From the NCBI RefSeq assembly GCF_021742065.1, contig NZ_JAKKIE010000083.1, positions 1-11,788 on the forward strand: a stretch of 11,788 nucleotides of DNA, written 5' to 3'. The position numbers were made by a program, and so were the translations under genes. Origin of the DNA: Rhizorhapis sp. SPR117 (lineage in GTDB: Bacteria; Pseudomonadota; Alphaproteobacteria; Sphingomonadales; Sphingomonadaceae). Shown here piece after piece: positions 1-6,863 of the stretch (position 1 is the first letter of the stretch; each line of letters starts with the position of its first letter). Under the pieces are notes generated by a model that was not told where the DNA came from, did no database searches, and was given only the letters and a program-made list of their open reading frames with translations.

Positions 1-165
1 CCTCCGTAGTCTTCCTAAACCACAGAGAATCACAGCTCGCTGAAATCACTCAACATAATTTTCGGTTGGGCTCTAAGAAAGACTTACTACTTTCGTTATA
101 GCTGATTCATACCCCTAAAACCTGCTTCATATCAGAAACTGCATTGCATCTCATGTGCCCGGTAT

Positions 166-184
166 CCATAATGCACGGTTATGG
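166..184. repeat. Small inverted repeat CCATAA-N7-TTATGG
   Basis: CCATAA (166-171) and TTATGG (179-184) are perfect reverse complements separated by 7 bp. The arms do not extend further and no T-run follows, so it is not a good intrinsic terminator. The size and spacing would suit a dimeric regulator operator, but a 6-bp repeat can also occur by chance. Confidence 0.4.
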
Positions 185-252
185 GCGAAGATGGATGGTT
201 AATGCCTATTTCTTTGGTAATATGCAAATGGGAATATGTCCTGAATTGATAC

Positions 253-284
253 GTTAAAGTGTTAATTTGTTAATTTGTTAATTT
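253..284. repeat. Tandem 8-bp repeat, GTTAATTT x3 plus one degenerate unit
   Basis: Three perfect head-to-tail copies of GTTAATTT occupy 261-284, directly preceded by the related unit GTTAAAGT at 253-260. The 8-bp period puts a TTAA core every 8 bp. It lies about 170 bp before the PilZ-HTH start codon. It could be an array of protein-binding sites or simply a replication-slippage tract; the sequence alone does not decide. Confidence 0.85.
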
Positions 285-452
285 TCAGGTTCAGAGAGAC
301 GCACAGACAAGTTCTTTACCTGCCGCAAGGGAAGGGCAGTTCATCGTCGGACAGACTTTCCAGCCTATCGCGCGCGCTGTTTCTCGTTAAAATGACGCAA
401 TCTGCGGGAGGACGTTAACGAACCTTAAACCGCTGGCTGCGAGTACTCATCT

Positions 453-1187
453 ATGCCAATTCATGCGACCAATGAGCCACCGAACAGCGCCGACAAACAG
501 CAAAGAGCGGACCGGTTGCGGGTGCGACTGGAAGTGTCCGGATCCCTTGATCAAGGGAAAAGCGCAACGGTGCTCGTACATAATTTGTCGGCATCGGGCG
601 TTCTCATCGAAAGCGGGTCCCAATTGGTCATCGGCCAAAGCGTCCTGATAGAGCTTCCGGAAGCAGATGCTGTTCTTGCTACCGTCGTTTGGCAAAGCCC
701 ACCCCTGTTTGGCTGTCGTTTCGAACAACCCCTGTCTCGCGCAACGCTCAGCGCAGCGCAATTGCGCAACCCGCTCCCTTCGGCGTTCGACCCGGTCTCG
801 CAGTCGACAACCATCCCCACGCGTGAACTGCTGCCGGAACGCCTCCGTCGCGTCCGACGCGAACTGGGATGGAGCCGGACAGAGTTGTCGATTCGAACCG
901 GCCTCAGCAAACCGAGCATTTGGGCTTGGGAAACCGGTAAAACGGCTCCCCGGCGTGGCAATCTATCGCTGCTCGCGAACGCATTTGGCATGCCGGAGGA
1001 TGAACTTGTGCACGGCGGCATCGCCACCGGCCCCGCAATGCCGTCGACCGAAGGTTTGTTCGACCCGTCTTCTGAACCATCAGCAAATATGCAATCGCTG
1101 TGTCAAACAGTGGATGCAGCCAAAGCAGCGATCGCTGGGCTGGCCGGGGTTGATGCCAGCAACGTCAAGATTGTCATTGAGTATTGA
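453..1187 (+). CDS. PilZ-like domain plus Xre-type helix-turn-helix protein
   Basis: A 244-residue soluble protein of unusual architecture. Residues about 18-100 look like a PilZ domain: an arginine-rich entry with R21-x3-R25, then NLSASG at 44-49, matching the (D/N)-x-S-x-x-G signature of cyclic-di-GMP binding PilZ proteins, then a beta-rich segment ending FGCRF (86-90). After a linker, residues about 128-186 form an Xre/Cro-type helix-turn-helix, with ERLRRVRRELGWSRTELS followed by TGLSKPSIWAWE. The C-terminal 55 residues are Ala/Ser/Pro-rich and unrecognised. The inference is a DNA-binding protein whose activity may respond to c-di-GMP or another ligand; its targets are unknown. The start is the only ATG available early in the frame, and its ribosome binding site is weak. 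It lies 279 bp upstream of ccoN and on the same strand, so it could act on the oxidase operon, but nothing proves that. Confidence 0.85.
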   Translation: MPIHATNEPPNSADKQQRADRLRVRLEVSGSLDQGKSATVLVHNLSASGVLIESGSQLVIGQSVLIELPEADAVLATVVWQSPPLFGCRFEQPLSRATLSAAQLRNPLPSAFDPVSQSTTIPTRELLPERLRRVRRELGWSRTELSIRTGLSKPSIWAWETGKTAPRRGNLSLLANAFGMPEDELVHGGIATGPAMPSTEGLFDPSSEPSANMQSLCQTVDAAKAAIAGLAGVDASNVKIVIEY

Positions 1188-1466
1188 TCTTCGACCGGCA
1201 ACGGCAAGTCCAACCTTGCAGTACCCAGACTAATTCCCGCTCCTCACGCACGCTCCGGTGATTGCATGCCGCGTCCAGGCAAGCCAGTCAGCTGATATCC
1301 AGCCGCATCGGATCAAACTATCTGCCCTGGAAATAGCCAAATCCGGCCGACTACGGATTTTCACTTACAGACGTCTCCACTCCGGTTTGACATGAACCCA
1401 TGATCAGGCCGGTATTGCCGGGAAATGGTGGCACGGAACCGCACTCCGTGTCGAAGCGGGGACGAT
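1188..1466 (+). promoter_or_regulatory. Intergenic control region upstream of ccoN
   Basis: This 279-bp gap separates the PilZ-HTH gene from the ccoN start chosen here and must hold the operon promoter unless transcription reads through. It contains a perfect 7-bp inverted repeat (1339-1360) and a TTGACA hexamer at 1387-1392, with a poor -10-like GGTATT at 1411-1416 (18-bp spacer). The 14 bp at 1387-1400 match the FNR/FixK consensus TTGAT-N4-ATCAA at only 7 of 10 positions. cbb3 operons of this class are normally induced at low oxygen by FNR/FixK-type regulators, so a site is expected, but no canonical one is visible. Confidence 0.45.
1339..1360. repeat. Perfect 7-bp inverted repeat AAATCCG-N8-CGGATTT
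   Basis: AAATCCG at 1339-1345 pairs exactly with CGGATTT at 1354-1360 across the spacer GCCGACTA. As RNA it gives a 7-bp stem with an 8-nt loop followed by a very short T-run, so it could be a weak terminator for the PilZ-HTH gene. As DNA its 22-bp span is also suitable for a dimeric operator about 105 bp before ccoN. Confidence 0.55.
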
Positions 1467-3125
1467 ATGGAAAATCTGGTAATGAAGTCGGGTGGTTGGA
1501 TGGCGGCTGCGCTGATTGCCGCCATGGCTGCCATCTTTGCCACCGACAGCGGTTTTGCAGTGCATATGACAATCGTCGCGCTGGCGGCGCTTGTCGTCAT
1601 GTGGGTGACGATGAGCCGTGCCGATTATGGAGCGATGGCGCGCGGCATCCTGCGCATGCCCGCGGATCAGGGGAAATATGATGACGACCCTGTCCGCTGG
1701 GGCGTTATCGCAACGGTTTTCTGGGGCATGGCGGGTTTCGCCGCCGGTCTGTTCATCGCCTTGCAGCTTGCCTTTCCCGCGCTGAACCTTGGCCTTGAAT
1801 ATACCAGCTTTGGTCGCTTGCGTCCGCTGCACACTTCGGCGGTCATCTTTGCCTTTGGCGGAAATGCGCTGATTTCCACCAGCTTTTATGTCGTGCAGCG
1901 CACCTGTCGTGCGCGACTGGCCTTCCCCAATCTCGCCCGCTTCGTTTTCTGGGGCTATCAGCTTTTCATCGTGCTTGCTGCGACCGGCTATCTGCTGGGT
2001 ATTACCGAAGCGCGGGAATATGCCGAACCCGAATGGTATGTAGACCTGTGGCTCACCATCGTCTGGGTAGCCTATGCCGCCGTCTTCATCGGCACATTAC
2101 TGAAGCGCAAGGAGCCGCATATCTATGTGGCGAACTGGTTCTATTTGAGCTTCATCCTCACGATCGCAATGCTGCACATCGTCAACAACCTGTCGATGCC
2201 GGTCAGCTTGCTCGGGTCCAAGAGCTACAGCGCCTTTGCCGGAGTGCAGGATGCCCTCACCCAATGGTGGTATGGCCATAATGCGGTTGGTTTCTTCCTG
2301 ACCGCAGGCTTCCTGGCGATGATGTACTATTTCGTGCCCAAGCAGGCGGAGCGCCCGGTATACAGCTACCGCCTGTCGATCATCCACTTCTGGTCGCTGA
2401 TCTTCCTCTATATCTGGGCGGGACCGCACCACCTGCACTACACCGCGCTGCCCGACTGGGCGCAGACGCTGGGCATGGTCTTTTCGATCATGCTGTGGAT
2501 GCCGAGCTGGGGCGGGATGATCAACGGCCTGATGACGCTGAACGGTGCATGGGACAAAATCCGCACCGATCCGATCATCCGCATGATGGTGATGGCGCTG
2601 GCCTTTTACGGCATGAGCACCTTTGAAGGGCCTATGCTGTCGATCAAGGCGGTGAACAGTCTGTCGCACTATACCGACTGGACCATTGGCCATGTGCATA
2701 GCGGCGCACTGGGATGGAACGGCATGATCACCTTTGCCGCGCTTTATTACCTGACGCCGCGCCTTTGGGGCCGGGAACGGCTTTACAGCCTGCGCATGGT
2801 GAACTGGCACTTCTGGTGCGCGACCATCGGTATCGTCCTCTATGCCGCCGCCATGTGGGTCGCAGGCGTCATGCAGGGCCTCATGTGGCGTGAATATGGC
2901 AACGACGGTTATCTCGTCTATGCCTTTTCCGAAGTCGTGAGCGCCATGTTCCCGATGTACCTGATCCGTGCGGCAGGCGGCCTGCTCTACCTTGCCGGAG
3001 CCGTCATCATGGTCATCAACATATGGAAGACGATTGCGGGCCAGGTCCGCGAGGAAAAGTCGATGACCGAGACCCCCTATGACCCTGTCAGCGACAGACC
3101 GCTTGTCGCGGTCCCCGCCGAATAA
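1467..3125 (+). CDS. ccoN: cbb3-type cytochrome c oxidase subunit I (catalytic, CcoN/FixN)
   Basis: Catalytic haem-copper subunit of the cbb3 oxidase, an inner-membrane protein of 552 residues reducing O2 to water. The metal ligands are visible: His122 in [10 protein letters not shown] (low-spin haem b), His271 in [10 protein letters not shown], His321 and His322 in [11 protein letters not shown] (CuB), then His409 (haem b3) and His411 (haem b) in [11 protein letters not shown]. Tyr315, six residues before His321, matches the cross-linked active-site tyrosine of cbb3 enzymes. The chain is hydrophobic through most of its length, with a transmembrane segment near the N-terminus (about 10-50) and a polar C-terminal tail. 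I chose ATG 1467 rather than the in-frame ATG at 1425 because GCGGGGA at 1456-1462 sits just before it and the extra 14 residues are polar and untypical. It is the first gene of the operon and ends 12 bp before ccoO. Confidence 0.98.
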   Translation: MENLVMKSGGWMAAALIAAMAAIFATDSGFAVHMTIVALAALVVMWVTMSRADYGAMARGILRMPADQGKYDDDPVRWGVIATVFWGMAGFAAGLFIALQLAFPALNLGLEYTSFGRLRPLHTSAVIFAFGGNALISTSFYVVQRTCRARLAFPNLARFVFWGYQLFIVLAATGYLLGITEAREYAEPEWYVDLWLTIVWVAYAAVFIGTLLKRKEPHIYVANWFYLSFILTIAMLHIVNNLSMPVSLLGSKSYSAFAGVQDALTQWWYGHNAVGFFLTAGFLAMMYYFVPKQAERPVYSYRLSIIHFWSLIFLYIWAGPHHLHYTALPDWAQTLGMVFSIMLWMPSWGGMINGLMTLNGAWDKIRTDPIIRMMVMALAFYGMSTFEGPMLSIKAVNSLSHYTDWTIGHVHSGALGWNGMITFAALYYLTPRLWGRERLYSLRMVNWHFWCATIGIVLYAAAMWVAGVMQGLMWREYGNDGYLVYAFSEVVSAMFPMYLIRAAGGLLYLAGAVIMVINIWKTIAGQVREEKSMTETPYDPVSDRPLVAVPAE

Positions 3126-3137
3126 GGAGCGACAAGA

Positions 3138-3872
3138 ATGGCAACAAAACTGTTCGACCACGGCAGGCTGGAACGCAACGTCACCCTGCTGAGCATCTTT
3201 GCCCTGATTGCCGTCGGCATCGGCGGGGTCGTGGAAATCGCCCCGCTGTTCTGGATCGACAGCACGATCGAAAAAGTTGACGGGGTGCGTCCCTATACGC
3301 CGCTGGAACAGGCCGGGCGCAACATCTATATCCGCGAGGGTTGCTACAACTGCCACAGCCAGATGATCCGCCCCTTCCGCGACGAGGTGGAACGCTATGG
3401 GCATTACAGTCTGGCCGCCGAAAGCATGTACGATCACCCTTTCCAATGGGGTTCCAAGCGCACCGGCCCGGATCTTGCCCGCGTCGGCGGTCGCTATTCG
3501 GATGAATGGCATGTGCAGCATCTTATAGACCCCCGCGCTGTGGTGCCGGAATCGATCATGCCGGGATATGCCTTCCTTGCCGATCGTGAACTGAAAGCGG
3601 GCGACATGACGGCGCATCTGACGGCGCTCAAGCGGGTGGGCGTTCCCTATACCAGGGAAGCCATCGAGGCCGCCAACGCCGATCTCGCTGCACAGGCCGA
3701 TCCTGACGCTGACACGACGGCGCTGCTTGCGCGCTACCCCAAAGCGCAGGCGCGCGATTTCGACGGTGACCCAACGAAGCTGACAGAGATGGATGCGCTC
3801 GTCGCCTATCTGCAAATGCTCGGTACGCTCGTCGATTTCGAGGCCGCCGCCCCGCAGGAGCAGCCGCGATGA
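3138..3872 (+). CDS. ccoO: cbb3-type oxidase subunit II, monohaem cytochrome c (CcoO/FixO)
   Basis: Membrane-anchored cytochrome c subunit that passes electrons to CcoN. It has 244 residues. A single N-terminal transmembrane anchor lies at about 15-40, followed by a periplasmic domain with the haem c site Cys69-Tyr-Asn-Cys72-His73 in [14 protein letters not shown], a cbb3 subunit II hallmark. Met141 in SIMPGYAFL is the likely sixth haem ligand. The [21 protein letters not shown] stretch around 105-124 is also typical of the family. A strong Shine-Dalgarno AAGGAG at 3124-3129 overlaps the ccoN stop and sits 8 bp before the ATG. The stop codon overlaps the ccoQ start as ATGA. The Ala/Asp-rich segment at about 175-205 is a variable region of the family. 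Confidence 0.98.
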   Translation: MATKLFDHGRLERNVTLLSIFALIAVGIGGVVEIAPLFWIDSTIEKVDGVRPYTPLEQAGRNIYIREGCYNCHSQMIRPFRDEVERYGHYSLAAESMYDHPFQWGSKRTGPDLARVGGRYSDEWHVQHLIDPRAVVPESIMPGYAFLADRELKAGDMTAHLTALKRVGVPYTREAIEAANADLAAQADPDADTTALLARYPKAQARDFDGDPTKLTEMDALVAYLQMLGTLVDFEAAAPQEQPR

Positions 3873-4030
3873 GTTACGACGCGCTGCGCCACTTCGCTGA
3901 CAGCTGGGGCCTGGTCTTCATGGGCCTGATTTTCATCAGCTTCGTCTTCTGGACCTTCCGCCCTTCCGCGCGCGACCATCACCACGAAGCCGCGCACATG
4001 ATCTTCGATGAGGACAAGAACGATGGCTGA
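3869..4030 (+). CDS. ccoQ: cbb3-type oxidase small subunit (CcoQ/FixQ)
   Basis: A 53-residue single-pass membrane protein, starting [17 protein letters not shown], with a transmembrane helix at about 13-30 ([16 protein letters not shown]) and a short polar tail containing a His triplet ([11 protein letters not shown]). Size, helix placement and the position between ccoO and ccoP all fit CcoQ, which in other bacteria stabilises the assembled oxidase or modulates signalling from it. Its ATG overlaps the ccoO stop by 4 nt (ATGA), and its end overlaps ccoP by 8 nt, so translation of the three genes is probably coupled. It is easily missed because of its length. Confidence 0.93.
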   Translation: MSYDALRHFADSWGLVFMGLIFISFVFWTFRPSARDHHHEAAHMIFDEDKNDG

Positions 4031-4952
4031 CGAGAAAAAGCGCATCGACGAACCCACTGGCACTGCGCTCAAAGGTCATGAGTGGGATGGCATTCAGGAA
4101 CTCGACACGCCCATGCCTCGCTGGTGGGTCTGGACCTTCTACCTGACGATTATCTGGGCGCTGGGTTATGTGATCCTCTATCCCGCCTGGCCCATGCTGG
4201 AAAGTGCGACCAAGGGCTTGCTTGGCTGGTCCAGCCGTGGACAATTGACGCAGGAACTGAAGGCGCAGGACAACAAACGCGCCGCCATGCACAGCGCCAT
4301 TGCGGCGACTCCGGCGGCCGATCTGCCCAGGCATCCAGCCCTGATGCAGGCAGCGATCGAGGGCGGCCGGTCGGCGTTCAAGGTCTATTGTGTCCAATGC
4401 CACGGATCAGGCGCGGCGGGCGCGAAAGGTTATCCCAACCTCAATGATGACGACTGGCTGTGGGGCGGTGATTTGCCCACCATTCAGCAGACGCTGATAC
4501 ACGGCGTGCGCCAGCCGGGCGACGATGCCACACGATTCTCGCAAATGCCTGCATTTGGCCGGGACCAGTTGCTTGACGGTCGGGCCATCACCGATGTCAC
4601 CGCCTATGTCCGCACCATCAGCGGCCAGGAACAACCAAGCCAGGCGGCAAAGCGCGGGGCGACGGTGTTCGCCAACAACTGCGCGGTCTGCCACGGTCCG
4701 GCCGGCAAGGGTGATCGGCAGTTCGGCGCGCCCAACCTGATCGATGCGATCTGGCTCTATGGCGGCGATGCGCAAACCATTGCCGCCACCGTGACCAACA
4801 GCCGCTTCGGTGTCATGCCGTCCTGGAATACAAAGCTCGACCCGGTGACGATCAAGATGCTCGCGGCCTATGTCCACAGCCTTGGTGGCGGCGAAAATGC
4901 GCCCGCGCTCCCGGAGCTGGCGCAAAAGGATGAGGCAGATGTCCAGCCTTGA
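4023..4952 (+). CDS. ccoP: cbb3-type oxidase subunit III, dihaem cytochrome c (CcoP/FixP)
   Basis: Dihaem cytochrome c subunit of 309 residues that takes electrons from soluble or membrane cytochromes and hands them to CcoO/CcoN. The N-terminal cytoplasmic segment contains the family motif HEWDGIQELDTPMPRWW, followed by one transmembrane helix at about 35-55 (WTFYLTIIWALGYVILYPAW). Two periplasmic haem c sites follow: Cys123-Val-Gln-Cys126-His127 and Cys220-Ala-Val-Cys223-His224. Candidate methionine ligands lie in SQMPAFG and GVMPSW. ATG 4023 is preferred over the in-frame ATG at 4008 because GAGGA at 4010-4014 is spaced 8 bp from it and the product then starts [13 protein letters not shown]. 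It overlaps ccoQ by 8 nt upstream and ccoG by 14 nt downstream. Confidence 0.98.
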   Translation: MADEKKRIDEPTGTALKGHEWDGIQELDTPMPRWWVWTFYLTIIWALGYVILYPAWPMLESATKGLLGWSSRGQLTQELKAQDNKRAAMHSAIAATPAADLPRHPALMQAAIEGGRSAFKVYCVQCHGSGAAGAKGYPNLNDDDWLWGGDLPTIQQTLIHGVRQPGDDATRFSQMPAFGRDQLLDGRAITDVTAYVRTISGQEQPSQAAKRGATVFANNCAVCHGPAGKGDRQFGAPNLIDAIWLYGGDAQTIAATVTNSRFGVMPSWNTKLDPVTIKMLAAYVHSLGGGENAPALPELAQKDEADVQP

Positions 4953-6399
4953 AGACCTGACCGGTCCAAAGCAACACCTCTATGAAAAGCGGAAGGCCGT
5001 TTACCCCAAGGCTGTAGATGGCCCTTTCCGCCGCCTGAAATGGGCGATCATGGCCGTGACGCTGGCTATTTATTGGGGAACCCCCTGGATACGCTGGGAT
5101 CGCGGCCCCTATGCCCCCGATCAGGCCGTGCTGGTCGATCTGGCCCATCGCCGATTCTACATGTTCTCCATAGAGATCTGGCCACATGAATTTTATTATG
5201 TGGCGGGCCTGCTCATCATGGCAGGAATCGGCCTGTTTCTGGTGACATCGGCGGTGGGACGCGCATGGTGTGGCTATGCCTGTCCGCAGACGGTGTGGAC
5301 TGACCTGTATCAGCATGTCGAACGTTTTCTGGATGGCGACCGCAATGCACAGATCAGACTTGCCAAGGGGCCATGGGTACCCGTGAAAATTGCCCGCCGT
5401 GCGCTCAAATATGTGATCTGGCTGCTGATCGCCTTTGCGACCGGCGGCGCATGGATATTCTATTTCGCCGATGCGCCTACCCTGCAACAGCAATTCTGGA
5501 CCGGCCAGGCCCATCAAGTCGCCTACGCGACCGTTGCAGTGCTGACCGCCCTGACCTTCATTCTGGGCGGTTTCATGCGGGAACAGGTGTGCATTTATAT
5601 GTGCCCCTGGCCACGCATCCAGACAGCGATGCTCGACGAAAAGTCGCTGATGGTCACCTACAAGAACTGGCGCGGCGAACCACGCACGCGCGGGATAAAA
5701 AAAGCGACGGACGATAGCCTGCCAACTGGCGACTGTATCGACTGCACCCAATGCGTTCAGGTGTGCCCGACCGGCATAGACATCCGCGAAGGGCCGCAGA
5801 TCGGCTGCATCACCTGTGCACTTTGCATCGATGCATGCGACAAGGTGATGGCGCAAATCGGCAAGCCGCGGGGCCTGATCGACTATTGCACCGAGGATGA
5901 CGCAAAGATCGAGGCAGCGGGCGGCACGCCCACGCCAGTCCTCAAAACGCTCTTCCGCCCGCGCACCATCATATATTTCGCCATCTGGTCATCGATCGGC
6001 CTTGCCATGCTGTTTGTGCTAGCGGCGCGCACCCGCGTCGACATCAGCGCGCTTCAGGACCGCAATCCGCTCTATGTGCAGCTTTCCGATGGATCGATCC
6101 GTAACAACTTCACCATCAACATCCGCAATATGCAGGCGCGCCCCCGCAATATGGAGATCGGGGTTGCAGGCTTGCCCGGTGCGCTTTTGTGGACCGAAGG
6201 CGATAGCCGTGATCAAGCCGCCAGCACTGTCCGCGTTACTGTGCCGGCCGACAGCGTGGCGAAAAGCCGGCTCTATGTCGCCCTGCCCGCCAAAGGCCCG
6301 GAGCGGACCGACTTCACCTTCACCGTCCGCGCGCTCGACCGCGAAGGCGGAAGCAGCAGTGACGAAGCCCATTTCGAACGACCGGAGAGAAGCCAGTGA
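4939..6399 (+). CDS. ccoG: Cytochrome c oxidase accessory protein CcoG (FixG/RdxA-like polyferredoxin)
   Basis: A polytopic membrane protein of 486 residues with two ferredoxin-type Cys clusters, required for cbb3 assembly and linked in other bacteria to copper delivery/reduction. Visible motifs are Cys111-x3-Cys115 in GRAWCGYACPQTVW, Cys218-x3-Cys222 in CIYMCPWPR, and the two [4Fe-4S] sets C266-x2-C269-x2-C272-x3-C276 (followed by P) and C290-x2-C293-x2-C296-x3-C300. Hydrophobic segments lie at about 35-50, 85-105, 155-175 and 195-215, with a last one near 345-365. The C-terminal ~120 residues form a beta-rich, probably periplasmic domain. ATG 4939 is chosen because AAGGA at 4926-4930 precedes it by 8 bp; extending to the start at 4870 would read far into ccoP. 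The stop overlaps the ccoH GTG by 4 nt. Confidence 0.96.
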   Translation: MSSLEDLTGPKQHLYEKRKAVYPKAVDGPFRRLKWAIMAVTLAIYWGTPWIRWDRGPYAPDQAVLVDLAHRRFYMFSIEIWPHEFYYVAGLLIMAGIGLFLVTSAVGRAWCGYACPQTVWTDLYQHVERFLDGDRNAQIRLAKGPWVPVKIARRALKYVIWLLIAFATGGAWIFYFADAPTLQQQFWTGQAHQVAYATVAVLTALTFILGGFMREQVCIYMCPWPRIQTAMLDEKSLMVTYKNWRGEPRTRGIKKATDDSLPTGDCIDCTQCVQVCPTGIDIREGPQIGCITCALCIDACDKVMAQIGKPRGLIDYCTEDDAKIEAAGGTPTPVLKTLFRPRTIIYFAIWSSIGLAMLFVLAARTRVDISALQDRNPLYVQLSDGSIRNNFTINIRNMQARPRNMEIGVAGLPGALLWTEGDSRDQAASTVRVTVPADSVAKSRLYVALPAKGPERTDFTFTVRALDREGGSSSDEAHFERPERSQ

Positions 6400-6863
6400 C
6401 CGGAAAACTGAAACGGCCCTTTACCGGGCGGCACATGACAGCGATTCTCCTTGCCTTCTTTGGCACGGTCATTGCGGTCAACGTCACCATGGCGATGTTT
6501 GCGACTGGGACCTTTGCAGGGACTGTAGTCGACAACAGCTATGTCGCCAGTCAGCATTTCAATCGTTGGCTGGATGAGGCGCATGCGCAAGAGGCGCTGG
6601 GGTGGAGCGAAAAAATCGGCCTGGATAACGATCGCCGGATCACCATCGTTCTGCATGAGCGGCAGCAGGCGTTGAACGGTGTATCGGTCGACGCGATCGC
6701 CCGCCACCCGCTCGGCCGCGCCCCGGATATCACGCTGCATTTCACGCAAGTGAGCGCGGATCAGTATCGTTCACTGACACCATTACCTGCCGGACGCTGG
6801 GCCGTCCATTTTACACTGACCGAAGGCAGCCGTGAAAAACGATTGATCAGGGATATCAGATGA
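6396..6863 (+). CDS. ccoH: cbb3 oxidase assembly protein CcoH (FixH family)
   Basis: A 155-residue single-pass membrane protein. One transmembrane helix lies at about 14-36 (TAILLAFFGTVIAVNVTMAM), followed by a periplasmic domain beginning DNSYVASQHFNRWL, the characteristic FixH/CcoH junction motif. CcoH is known to associate with CcoN and CcoP-containing assembly intermediates; its exact chemical role is unsettled. The start is a GTG that overlaps the ccoG stop (GTGA); an in-frame ATG 13 codons later is possible but would remove the residues just before the helix. The stop overlaps the ccoI ATG by 4 nt. Length and position in the operon are normal for the family. Confidence 0.92.
   Translation: MTGKLKRPFTGRHMTAILLAFFGTVIAVNVTMAMFATGTFAGTVVDNSYVASQHFNRWLDEAHAQEALGWSEKIGLDNDRRITIVLHERQQALNGVSVDAIARHPLGRAPDITLHFTQVSADQYRSLTPLPAGRWAVHFTLTEGSREKRLIRDIR

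Larger units (their letters stand above)
1..452. other. Gene-free, AT-richer leader region upstream of the PilZ-HTH gene
   Basis: No open reading frame with coding character is seen on either strand; stops are frequent and base composition is clearly richer in A/T than the genes that follow. It holds a 6-bp inverted repeat (166-184), four tandem 8-bp units (253-284) and an 8-bp palindrome CGTTAACG (413-420). It probably contains the promoter of the gene at 453 and perhaps the 3' flank of a gene lying to the left. No tRNA, rRNA or clear intrinsic terminator was recognised. Confidence 0.6.

Noticed and set aside
415..428. Possible CtrA site: TTAA at 415-418 and 425-428.
   Set aside because: The spacer is 6 bp instead of the 7 required by TTAA-N7-TTAA; TTAA spacing in the tandem array (8 bp period) does not fit either.
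544..557. 14-bp perfect palindrome CCCTTGATCAAGGG inside the PilZ-HTH gene.
   Set aside because: It lies within coding sequence encoding ordinary residues (SLDQGK), is a single occurrence and lacks the N4 spacer of an FNR site.
2097..3815. A 572-codon open frame on the minus strand opposite ccoN and ccoO.
   Set aside because: It is a shadow of high-GC codon bias antisense to two certain genes; its product is rich in His/Arg without recognisable domains.
4870..4938. Upstream extension of ccoG to an earlier start codon.
   Set aside because: It would overlap ccoP by over 80 bp with atypical basic residues; the ATG at 4939 has a well-spaced AAGGA.
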